Source: Isoetes taiwanensis (Eukaryota; Streptophyta; Lycopodiopsida; Isoetales; Isoetaceae). From it: 64,000 nt of DNA. The position numbers and the translations under genes are program-made. The notes beneath the pieces were generated by a model. It saw nothing but the letters and a program-made list of their open reading frames with translations, was not told the origin of the DNA and made no database searches. The DNA lies in the NCBI GenBank assembly GCA_021234155.1, contig JAJEKV010000186.1:325359-389358 (forward strand), read 5' to 3'. Shown in pieces: positions 23,449 through 35,000 of the stretch; position 1 is the first letter of the stretch, and the number at the start of each line of letters is the position of its first letter.

Positions 23449-24930
23449 CTAGTCTAGTGCACCACTGGCTTCAATCAAATGAGCATGTATAAAAAGCTCT
23501 AAGATCTCCTCTCTTTCTTTAAAAACCTCTTTTATATAGGTGCTCAGATTACACGGTGGTAGGTTAAAAAAAGAATATAAATCTGTAACATCAATATTAT
23601 GCTTAGCACGTATATGTGCATATGCTGGACAGTATAGAAGTGCATGTTCGTCTGTTTCAACTTCTAGCTCCAAACAACTATAACAAAACCTCTGGTGTGT
23701 TGGTGTCCCATCCCATCTACCCGTTTCAATGTGTAGATGATGAGATGAAAGCCTGACTCGAGATATGAGAATCCTGTTCCGTCTGCTAATTTGTGAGAGT
23801 AAATAGTCTTGTTCCTTATACTCATGCATCGGATTAATATGCATCATATAGTAGTGCTTCTTTTTATCAGAACTTTCATCAAGCATCCATAAACCTTTAA
23901 CAGCTGTTTCTGTAATGTACTTACGTACCTCCTGAAAACTGGTTATGGTTAGTGTTTGGGGTCTGGGTTCGGGAACTCCTGCAAGACAGCCCTCTGTGAG
24001 GACCCGTGGATCTGACAGGAGAATCCGGGGACTATGTCACGTGGGATTTGCAAGAAAACAATGAAGGGGAAAAAGGAAACAACAAACAATGAGACAACAA
24101 TGATAAGCTTCCTTGATATCAATGATGGCAATACATGAGCTCTCGCAAACGAGAGAAAACTGAAATGAGACAAGACTCAAAACTCATCTAAAAACTCATG
24201 TGCTAGCTCTACTCATATATATAGTACAATGGCCTTTGGCCCAATATAGACACTTTGACTGATCTCGGTGCCGACTCCTGGAAGGAGGCCTGATCTGCAG
24301 GAATGCTGGCGGTGCCTCTTGAAAAGCCTGAAATCTCGCTGACGCGGGTGGTGACGGGCCGTCACTTGTCTAAGCGGCGCTTCTTGGTAGCAGACCCAGG
24401 CTTTGACTGCGTGGTCTGCGGCTTGGTCTTCTGCTGGGCCTTTGACGACTGACCCGCGCCTGGTTGTGGATTCTTGGCCTTGACTTGGTCTGTCGAATGC
24501 ATGAATAGTCCTGTACCAGGAGGCACAGGACTAACAGTTGGCCATTCAGCATCTCCGATCCACTTCTTAGTCCATTTCACCACATCTGCAAACCAGCCAC
24601 TATATTGAGATTGGATGAGCGCTTGATGAGGAAGTCTATCATCTGGCATGGCCCTAATCCTGTTCACATATGTCACCGTGTGACACAATGCCTCCAGTTC
24701 TAGAGGAAAAAAACCTATTTCGGCAAGCATCATGTGATATGGTGTCTGCGGCTTTACACCAAGTTCCTCTAATAGGAACCGTTTTTGCACTTTTTCTATT
24801 TTTTCCCAGCTCTTTTGTGATAATACGAAGCTTACGATACATCAAGCTAGTCACACTATCAGTTTGTTGTATGTCTCTCACTCGTGCAGGTTCCCAATAT
24901 CCTAACTCTTGCTGCAAAGGAGTGAGGTCT
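23449..24930 (-). pseudogene. LINE reverse-transcriptase ORF C-terminal part, split by a solo LTR
   Basis: On the minus strand, 24930-24537 and 23952-23449 form one reading frame once the LTR between them is removed. The junction reads cleanly through one copy of the 5-bp target duplication. The first part carries EELGVKPQTPYHMMLAEIGF, which matches the family segment LLGVKxxVPYxxxLxExG after the LINE reverse transcriptase. The last part has a Cys-x2-Cys...His...Cys motif (FCYSC...DEHALLYCPAY), the terminal zinc-binding segment common in plant and animal LINEs. The final stop is at 23449-23451. At least one frameshift lies upstream near 24790. The 5' reverse transcriptase part is missing here. 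Confidence 0.75.
23953..24536 (-). repeat. Solo LTR, TGTTAGTCC family (584 bp)
   Basis: On the minus strand this begins TGTTAGTCCTGTGCC and ends CCCCAAACA, like the LTR at 2161-2730. It has no internal region on either side and lies inside a LINE frame. The flanking 5-mers read CCAAC and CTAAC on the minus strand, a target duplication with one mismatch. A TATA box is at about 24214-24222. Confidence 0.85.
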
Positions 24931-26224
24931 TAGTCTACTACATAGATAGAAGTTCCCTTTAATTTTTCAATCTTGGACTGTAAATTTAACAATGCGTGGA
25001 CGATTATGACATTGAATGCCAAGGCAAAACTTTTGAAAATGCGCAAAGAAGCTAAAATTTGAATTTGAACAAAAATAAAGCAAGGTTGATGTTAACAATG
25101 TTTTTTTTTTTTTCTTTTTTTTTCTTTTTTTTTGAAACTTTTGTCCTATTTGATTCAAATCCATGGTATTTGATCCAAAAAATTGAGTAGATTGTTTCCT
25201 TCCCTTGTAGAGAGCCATCACTTTATGAATCATGGCTCTCTCAGTGTCACATGGATATAAAATTCTTCACGATTCTCAAATATGACTAGAGATTAACCTG
25301 TGGTTTTTTGCAAGGGATCATTTTCGAATTGTGCTATAATTGTGCTATACTCATTTGTACCAAGCTAAGAAGAATTTGATATTCAAATTATTGGTTCCCT
25401 GCTTCAAGAATTTAGTGGCAGTTCGAATAATTCAGCTACAGGTATCTTTCATGTGCACAATGACTGGTCTGATGATCAGATCATTGTTAAAATTTACTCA
25501 GAATGATTCTTGGAAGTTATCTAGCAGAATTTGTTTTTGGCAATTATTTGGTCTTCCCTCTTATTGTCGAGTTAGTCAGTTAAATTTCCTATGTTTTATG
25601 TTGCTTTATCATTATAGCCTTTTTTCCTTTCCTTTTTTTCGACCATTCCTTCTTTTTCTATTTTTCCTTCATTGCTATTTTTCCAAAATTTAAAAAATCG
25701 AACATTCAAAAAACCCCAAATGCAAATTCTCTTATTCTACTTCACATGTTCTTGCACCTTCCTCCAAACCAAAGGAGCGATCTTCTGTCCCAGTTAAGCT
25801 TATTCTATTCTGATCCCTAAAAATTTATCAAAATTGGGCACTTTTCTGAACATGATTTCATTGCACTAGATATGCATTATTTTAGCTCAGAGTTGCTAGT
25901 TTGAGACACTTTATCTAAAGATCCAAGTGCTGGTCATATTCTTGCTCCTTTGGATGAGAATGGAGCGCAAATACCTACAATCGCGGACCTCTGTTCCCCC
26001 GAATTGATGAACATTATGTAAACGACTTTAAGCACCAACAATCTAGGGCCCCAAGGTCCAATCCATTGTTCAAAGGTAGTCATTTGAATTTCTCTATGAT
26101 TGCTTCTATAATTGGCTCTCTTTCCAAGATCGCCATGGTTGTAAAAGTTGACAACGTTGGCCTTAAAATTGAAAGACTATGGGATCAACTTCTAAAACTC
26201 CATAAAAGGACAGTGCGCCCCTGT
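24931..26224. other. Intergenic DNA, nothing recognised
   Basis: T-rich simple sequence at 25101-25132 and short AT-driven frames. No domain, splice chain or terminal repeat could be defined. Confidence 0.35.
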
Positions 26225-26845
26225 ATGGATTGAGGCAATGAGCCTGCGTTTTTTCATAGGCAGTTGGGTACACATGTAACATTGTGGGCCCTGCTCAAAG
26301 GGATTCACGTGGCGTTGGTAATGTGCTGTCTTAACATGTTAAAGAGCAGCGGCATTCCAGAGCTTGCTGAGGAAGCAAACATCAAAGTACTGTCTCAAAC
26401 TGTGGCGATCTGCCTCTGTTTGCACCTCTATGCACCTGTGCTCTTGCACATTCCATCTGGCGAGCCATTGAGCTCGCTTTTACTTCCAACAGGTCTTGAG
26501 GCATTGTGCCTCCATTGTGACGGCAGAAGCCAGGCTAGGGAGGCGAGCATCGTCCAAAGTGACCACTTTCTAAAAGTAGATGATGTGCCGATCAGGGTGG
26601 CCCTCTGAAGAGGTAAGAAACCTGTCTCCTGTAGTAGAATCTAATATGGGACTGTGGACTTCACCCCCAGTACTCGAGCCAAAAAGGCTTCTCGTACCTT
26701 CTCCAAATCATTCCAGATAGTGAAGGACACCACCGGACCCCAGACCTCGGCCCTGGTATGACCGATGGAAGCATACTTTTGTTTCTTTTTTTGCACAAAT
26801 GTTATAGATCCAACCCTACAACTTTTGTGAGTGCTGGAAATCATG
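26225..26845 (-). pseudogene. LINE 3' coding remnant
   Basis: Reading the minus strand from 26845, frames encode EVWGPVVSF...LARVLGVKSTVPY and then, after frameshifts, a segment with HVKTAHYQRHVNPFEQGPQC. The second phrase aligns with QVKTGHYHAHINPTLAPGPK in the LINE copy at 42.2-43.8 kb, and the order of the blocks is the same. Several stops and a frame change break it. It is a 5'-truncated LINE of the same family. Confidence 0.7.
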
Positions 26846-28129
26846 GAACTATCTTGGCTATGAAATACAAAATGTTACATGAATGACCTTCACAGCATGA
26901 AGTATATATAGTAGTCCTTGAATTGTTGCTTCCTAATGCAGCATTTATGGATCTCATTGTCTTCATAGCATCTCTTTCATAGCATTACGCCTTCTTATAG
27001 GTGCTATTCCGGGTGATTTTCTCTCTCTAGGATCTATAAAAAAGTTCATGCGCCAGTAGTACATTTTTGCTCTTATCTGGAAAGCTTATATTATGATCTT
27101 TCCGATGATGTATAGATTGTAGGGTTTTCTAGCAGATGTTCACCATTTTGGATCTGATTAATTCGGCCCTCTTAAGGATCTTGCATCGGTAGTACCTTTT
27201 TGCTCATATCTGGAGCATCCAAACTCGGATCGGAGTATTCTTTAGCGCGTTGGAAAGCTTACTTTGTGATCTTTCCAATTCTATGCATGTTTTTTTTTTT
27301 TTTTTTGGGGGGGTTAGTCACTGATTGTTGCTGTAACTCTGCTCCATTTCGGCCCTCTGGAGGTGATGAATCCTTCCATTCCTTTGCAACAGCAAGGGAG
27401 CCTGGCACATTTCCCAAGAAATCCCATATGAAGGCTTAAATGAACACATTTTTGAAAATTCCTTTTTTTTTTTTTTTTTGAGGGCAAGGTTGGTTTTATA
27501 TTGCATCTAAAAAAGATACACCAGCTGGTATATCTTAGAAGACATACCTAATAAGTCTATGATAATAATCATCCAAGATTCATGATCCTTACTTAAGGGA
27601 TTCATGATACAAAATTTGGAAACATGGTCCTTATAAAATGGATCCATGAACCATATTAAGACAGCCAAACTAATGAACTGTTTAAACAAAATAAGATAGC
27701 AGTTTGGAATGTCAAAGTATACGCGCAACCTGTTTTCCATATCAGTCATCACCTACCAAGTCCTGGATAAGAATCGTTTTTGATGCTCTCCATGATGGTG
27801 GAATCTTTTTTGCAAAACTAGACTTTTCATTTTTTGGCTTAAAGAGGGCATGGAAATAATGAGGTGGCAAGTAGGCAAGATGAGTTGGCAAGATGAAGAT
27901 GACATGGCAAAAAAAGGTGATGAGGTGTCAAACAACTTGGCAAGAAATATTTTTTCTAGTCAAAACATGCGATGAGGTGGAAGTGATGAATGTGACACAT
28001 GGATGATGATTCCAGCCAAGCCAAGCTACTAGTTCGCATTGCCAGATGCCGCCAAGCAGCATTTGAACAACAAATCCTCCAGGTTCAGTTGCCTTCGACC
28101 CAAGCAAAGGCATGGATGCAATTCGAGGT
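26846..28129. other. Intergenic DNA with poly(T) runs
   Basis: T-rich runs at 27290-27306 and 27461-27479, probably mobile-element tails, and repeated phrases such as GATCTTTCC...AAAGCTTA near 27080-27100 and 27250-27270. No gene was supported. Confidence 0.35.
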
Positions 28130-28945
28130 GCAAGAGCAAGCCAGGGATCAGGTAAACAATGATTATGTTGTGCAATGCCGACTTTTAGTCCGACAATGAG
28201 CTGGGTTAGCATGTTAGATTAGCCTTAGCAGCCTTATAGATTCTGAGATCACAAGCCCTAACAAAGCAACCTAACCATGTATATTTAGGTAGATAAATTA
28301 GATGTTGTTCTGTATTTCAGTTCTACGTGATGGTGTTCTATTCTATGCGTACTCCTGTGTATTAGGAAGGGGGTAGATACCCTGAAAGCTTCAATAGTTG
28401 ATGTATCTAGATAGCCTCATTAATTCCCAATTAATGCGGCCTGTGCATAAGAGCCCGCCTGGCTGTGGGTGGCGGGTCTAGACCAGTGGATAAGGAGGAC
28501 ATGTCCCATTGCAGATTGATCCCTCTGGTGTTTAAAGCCTACTAGGGATCTTAGGGGCTAGGCCTAATGGCTTGCCACTGCGTGTGGGGCAGGGCATGGG
28601 CTCGACATCTCTTGGTGTCGCCTTCAATGAGGTTCAAGTCATAGACGGGCAGTGGCCCTCTAGCCGCTTGTGATGGGCATGCATACCTCTGGAGGAAGTG
28701 ATCTCCTCCTGCCTCATTGGAACTGGGAAGATGAAACCCAGGAGTAGCCCCCTTGGCTATGCATCCGGCAGGCTACAGTCCAGTCCCAAGACTTATCAGC
28801 CTAATCTGCAAAGTATGCACAGGAGGGGCGGATGGAGAGGACTACCCAATAGCCATGTTCCCATGTCAGGCCAATCCATTGGCATGAATTCTATCTGCAA
28901 TGACTTCTGGAGATCCAAACCGTCAGTCCATACCCCTTGAGTCTC
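28130..28945 (+). repeat. Partial LTR of the H3-element family
   Basis: This segment is colinear with the solo LTR at about 60150-60960. Shared blocks include GGAAGGGGGTAGA, GCGGCCTGTGCA, AAGTATGCACAGGAGGGGCG (AAGTGTGCACGGGAGGGGCG in the solo LTR) and CCATTGGCATGAATTCT. It lacks the TGTGACG and CGTCACA ends, so it is a broken third copy, without any adjoining H3 frame. Confidence 0.75.
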
Positions 28946-31713
28946 TCTTTTGGTTCCCTTGCTTTCATCATCTTCTTTTTTGTCCTTAGATCTTTGCAAT
29001 CCATCTTTGTACCCCCCTTCTCCAATCTGCCCTTTTCTTTTATCCTTTTCCTAAAGAAACCAACCTTCTCTGTCTAAAACATGCCTATCTGGTATATCTG
29101 GCAAAAGGGAAGTATATATCTGGCCATCTGTTTCAGCCAGGTGGTATATCCAGCCAAAAGTTCGGTGTAGAACTGTGCAACTGGGGCAAAATCTTTGGTT
29201 GGATCGATCTTCCTGCTCAGTAAGTTGCTTGAAGTTGCTAAAATAACATAATACTAGTAACGGATCTAGTGTTGCCGGGCATAAGTACGAGTCTATTGTA
29301 GGCAATGTGGAAGTTGTAGACACGTGTACAATACATAGTTAAAAAAGATTGATGTTAGGTGTATCTTACACATGGCAATTACTTGTAGTGTTAGTTAGGT
29401 GTGGGGAACATTGCCTGCATTGCAAAGGGGTATAGATTTTAAATGACACGTGCATCTACAACATACCACAAAAGTAGCAACTAAATTTTCTACTAAAACT
29501 TAGCCTCATATTGGTATTTGGACAATTTTATGGCCATTCAATGGTCAAATAGAACTTTGTATCCTATGTGTTTTTTATTCAATAGGTCTTGTGTAGGTTG
29601 TTAAGTTGTATTTGTACTAGTCCTATAGGTTATTAAGTTCTAGGAAACCCAATTGCAATTTGGTTTGCACCACCACCCAAGAATCACAAGAATTTGCCAA
29701 AATTATAGCCAAATGACTTGCTTGGAAGATTTTGGGGAATTTTTTACTAGAAATATTAATCAAAACTATTGCAATGAAATAGAAATTAGCACTTGTAACT
29801 CGTAATCTCCTCAAGGAAATTGTCTATGTGTGCCTTCCTATCATTCTAAAGATTTCTACCAAATTGTTTGAAAGACAAACCAATGTACTATACTTCTTCT
29901 TGGTCTGGCTAAACCATTATAATTGTTCTAAAGATAAATTAATGTACCATCATGTAATTGTCTACTGTATTCTCCCATTGACCCCGCTTGAAAGTTTCTG
30001 TTAAGAACAGTGATGACTTTAAGGTGTGAAACTTCGTAAAAATGCTATATTTTACCAATTTTTGAAATATGGATTCAATGGTTCACTAGGATGCGAAAGC
30101 TCAAAAACTTTATAAAATTGCCAAAATTTGATAATAATATTGCATCCCGATTATACTAAATTCACCAAATTAATGGACCTTTTGCAGTAAAAACCTTAAT
30201 TTTATTAAGACATCCAATTTTACTAAATTTATTTTTAAAGAAATGTTAGGAAAATAGAGAAAAATCGACACCATTTCTATAGTTTAGAAGCAGCTAGAGG
30301 ATGATAAAGTCATCAGTAGTTAAGAACTTTGTTAAGAACTTTAGTAGCAGCTTGTCCAAATCCACAAAAACCAATCTACATCATTCTTCTTTCTGTTTTT
30401 CAATTGGTTCATGTTCATGAGTACTTAAGTAGCGTGGATGGATTGAAGCATTTAAGTTAGCATACCATGATCATTGTGGGTCTGGCTAACAAAACCCTCT
30501 CCCATTAAGGTCTCCACCACCACATGTTTTGTTAATAACCTTGCTATACACATCTTCAACGTTGGTATCACAGCCAACCTAACAGAAGAACAAAAGATCT
30601 CAAAAAAGGAAAGAAACAGAGAGGCATTGACCATTCATAGTTGCATTCAGATGTGGAAATCATTAAAGGGATGCGACCTAAATATGCTACCTTTATATGA
30701 AGTATTGCTCATTCACAACTTGCTAATTATGCATGCCGATTTTCCTGTGGATGGATATTGATTTTACTATAATCTTGAATCTTGAAAGCAGATAGGATTT
30801 GGGTTTTAGCAAATCTAGACTATAAAGCCAAAAGACTCTGCAATTTTAGAACGTAATGCTACCACGGAAAAAATAAGCAAGTTGTTGACTCCTAGTCACT
30901 CCCTGCAAGACAAAATTATCAAGTACCATTTGCATCCAATATTTCTTTATGCCTGGCACACTATATATATTTTAAAATATTTCTCTATTTGCACCCAATA
31001 TTTCTTCCTATTATTATACTTACATAAACCAGACAGCAAGTTCCAACTGTTTATGCCACTCCTTGGCACTCCGGCATGTGAATAAGGTCAACTCTTTATG
31101 CCACTCATTGGCTTTATATTATACACATATCCATGTTGCTGTAACTTGCAATATCTTATTGATATTCAGACCAAATGCCATTCAAAGTACATGCCAATGC
31201 AAATAGGCAGAAGAAAAGATCAATTTTATGCCATTCATTAGCTTTGGACATATATCTTACATACACATATCCGTGTTACTGTAACTTGGAGTAGCTTATT
31301 GGCCTTTAGAAACAATATTCGGAATACATGCAAATGCAAAATGGGCAGAGGAATAGAAAACCCCTTTGATGACATGTAATCTTTCTTCATATTCTATTAG
31401 AGATCCTTCATTTCTAGTTATAAAGAGACTTCAATGCAACGTGATGTGCGACCTGTTCTTCACGAAAACTGTTAAATGGATAGTCTTTTGATACTATGAA
31501 AAACGAAAGATGCAATAATGAGTCTTTCTTACTAGCTGCTGATAAACTAGAAGTTTTGGCTGCTGTTGTTGCAAGCACACGTTGCAAATGAGAAAATATA
31601 TTTCTACAGCAAAACAACAGAACTGGAATTACCCATTATGATGCGCTCTTATTAGCCATAGAAATCTTGATGCTAACAATTATGACAGAGGTGTTGGGAT
31701 CGATATAGTTCAT
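28946..31713. other. Intergenic DNA, nothing recognised
   Basis: About 2.8 kb with no supported gene. Two diverged segments near 31085-31130 and 31225-31275 share the phrase TTTATGCCATTCATTAGCTT or a close form, a short duplication. Confidence 0.35.
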
Positions 31714-32097
31714 ATGAGGGGTATTTTAATTTGTTTAGATCAAACTTGTCTTTCACAAGATACAAAAAACTCCTTTTACTTAGGATACATGGAGCTGTGT
31801 CGAGGCCATCATGAAAGAAAGATTGATGGCTCAAGTATGTATGAAGTGAAGCTATATAGAGATATAAGACCACGTGAGCATCAGGTCAAATTTCCCCCCC
31901 ATAATCAGTGGTCAGTCAGGCAAATTATTAGAGATAATAAAGTGTGTAAGGCAAGAGAGAAGATCTGGGCTACAACTTTTACTAGAGAAGTCTTTCAGAT
32001 GGCATATATGTACTGGTTCATTTGCAAGCACATCAGAAATTTATTGAAAGACAATTTGCTAAGTATAGGCAGTTATACTACACTCACAGGATGTTAG
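31714..32097 (+). CDS. Hypothetical open frame, 127 codons
   Basis: An ATG-initiated frame runs to a TAG. The protein is mixed in composition, rather basic, with no low complexity, signal peptide or domain that I recognise. No second exon could be joined with confidence. It may be a chance frame or a transposon fragment. Confidence 0.15.
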   Translation: MRGILICLDQTCLSQDTKNSFYLGYMELCRGHHERKIDGSSMYEVKLYRDIRPREHQVKFPPHNQWSVRQIIRDNKVCKAREKIWATTFTREVFQMAYMYWFICKHIRNLLKDNLLSIGSYTTLTGC

Positions 32098-35000
32098 CTG
32101 ATGCTTATGGTACACTATTATTTTCCAATTGTTCACTTCTGTCATAAATACTGCGGACCCCAAGATTCCTACCATTCCTTCAGCCCAAATTGACAGCATA
32201 GCCTCTTCCTGGATGCAATAAGATCTTTTTGTTTTTGCAGGTTTATTAGCAGATTCAGTTCTTTGGGGACAAAAAATGGACATGACTAACATCAAGATTG
32301 CACTGCAATCATGCCTCTGTCTCTGGTTACTCCTGATTACTTGGTGTGGTCTAAACTCTTAGCTACTATCGGATTTTACTCTCTCAATTCGCTTTTGAAG
32401 ACTTATCTTGTAAGGTTGGCGAGGTCAACTATATCTCTTCTGTGTTCTCTAAACCTTGCTTACTATATTTTGGATACTATAAACCCTTAACGTTTTTCGC
32501 TTTGATTTGGCATGTCTCCTTCTATTGGCTGCCAAAGACTTTTGTATGTTTTTCCTTAATTAATGAGAAAATCATCTCGTTCCTTCCAGAAAAAAAAATA
32601 AGGTGCTGCGCACGGAGGGTTGCCCTCCATGGCTGGAGGGTGAAGTAGATTAAATCATAGTTCAAAGTCATGTTTTGACAATCAATTCTAATTGCTACTT
32701 CAAGACAATAGAATACTTGATAATATACGAAACAATGTATGAAGAATCCAAATAGAGAAATAAGAAGAGGGACGGTTATTATCAACTAGACGAATAACCT
32801 TCCTTATCAACCAACTTGAAGGACTAAAGTCGACATATCCATCCATACCTCCATTTCCCCTCTTATCGACTAACTTGAAGGACTAAAGTTAGCATATCCA
32901 TTCCATTCCTCCATCTCCCCGATTTGACAACCTACTCCCGAGGAATCCAATGCCATCGAAGATATCTTTGCAAGAGATCTTAGTTTTGCATGTTTGTAAC
33001 AGATTGAACAAAAGGCTTCCATTCCTTAAGCATGAAATTTGCTAATAGGGACTTCCAAAATTAAAATAATTATATGTAAGACTGCTAATAGGGACTTCAA
33101 AAATTTAAATAATTATATATAAGATTAACATGTACAAATGGCAGTCTTCAGACCCCAAGAACCAATTGCTACTGTGCAATCTTCATAAAATAAATCCACG
33201 GCAGCCAAACCAGAACCCCACTATATGAACTTGAGATTTATATAAGCTGCACTATGGCAACATCGTACAATTTTTACAAACTTTTACAGACTGACTTGAT
33301 TAACCAATCAATAAAAAGCAGCTATCGTTCAAGCAAAAGTGTCAAAAATTCTCCATCTAAGATATTGTACGGTCCACAACGCAAAAATTTGTGGCCCTCA
33401 ACCAATGTACACCCATCCTCTTCTTGCTGACACTGCCACCAGACAATTACAAAACTTCTTCTAATGGGCCATGCTCTTGTATATACACATCCACTATCAT
33501 CACAATGGGTTTTAGAATGAAAGAATATAGCCAAGCAGTTCATGGTTGTAATCCTGGAAAAAATATCCTTCGACCACAGTTATAACCCTGGGAGATGAAA
33601 ATAAAATGAGATACCAAGCCAGACTTGTATAAAATCTTCAAATATCAAAGACCAGAAACATACCAAGTCAACTACCTAGCCAACTAGTCCCATTATCCCA
33701 GATGATCATCTATGGGATGCATTGAAAATAATTGGGAAGCCCTCTGCCACAACCAGCCAGCAAATGTAAGGTTCCACCAAGTTTCATGTTACAGGGTATT
33801 CAAAATAACAGGTGTACATACTCCACTTAAAGACACTCTTACGGATGCTGCTTATTTCATTAGGAAGGACTCAAGGCGGATTTAAATGCAACTCTGGTGC
33901 CAAGGATGTTATGAAATGCCCAGCAACCAACTCAACCTAGGTAAGCAAGCACTTGAATAAGAAATGGATCATTGGATAAGACTGTCACAAAAAAAACTTT
34001 CAATTTGTGAATGAGTGATGCTAAATTCCCTCGAAAAACACGTGGTGAAACATCAAAAAAAGGATGACAGGACAGCAAAATCTAAGTTAAAATTTGTCAA
34101 GAAAGTCCGGGACTCGGATGGAATTACAGCAGACCGATGGGAGTGATGTTTCATATACAGCCATTGGCTGCACATTCTGCCCAACACGTGATTTTTAGTG
34201 GTGTTAAAAATCTAAGATAAGCTTAAACCTTCATGTTAATAATCAAATGGAATGAGACATCAATCTGGGATAATAAACTGTATATATCTAATCTCAGACT
34301 GCACCAACAAGAACATAATCAGTTATAAAAGCTTTGATTACTTCCACCTGGGATAAAGAAATATATCAACTCCGAGTATCAGTTGAGAAGAATCGGCAGT
34401 TGCACAAGATTTGACCTAGGACTTCCAACTGTGGCAAAGACCTATAGCAACAAGAACATGCCAGCCAAATATCCATGCATTAATTCTTAAAAAGGAATAG
34501 ACTCATGACAGTATAGCTGTTAAAGATGGAACATAAGCAGAATGATGGTGGTATTAATTGTGTTGATTAAAAAGATGAAAAGATAGTTTTATAAAGTGAT
34601 GCGAATGCGAAGATAAAGAGCTCTATGCTTTGCCAAGGATATGTAAGGGATGTCTTGGTTGTATAAATTTCGAATTTTCGGAAAAGCAATGGCTAGAGAA
34701 TTTGCATTGAGATATGTATATTTCCTGAGATATGTACATTTCCAAAGGACTGAGAACATCAGATTCCTGTCCACCAGTTCCAATATATGCTAACTAACGA
34801 GAAAGACAGACAAATTCAGATTGTACCTTAGATCAATATACAACATGAAGCCATGGAAAAGCTCTTACATGGTCTGGATTGCCAAGATTAATCGTACGGT
34901 TTCTCATCAACACCATGATCTAAACAACAAAATCAATCCTGTTAAGATAAAGGGCATCAAACCAAGCTGCAGAAAGACAAGGGGCTAAACGACCATACAG

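Noticed and set aside
26264-26608. Plus-strand frame of 114 codons
   Set aside because: The minus strand of the same bases aligns with LINE coding sequence, so this frame is a shadow.
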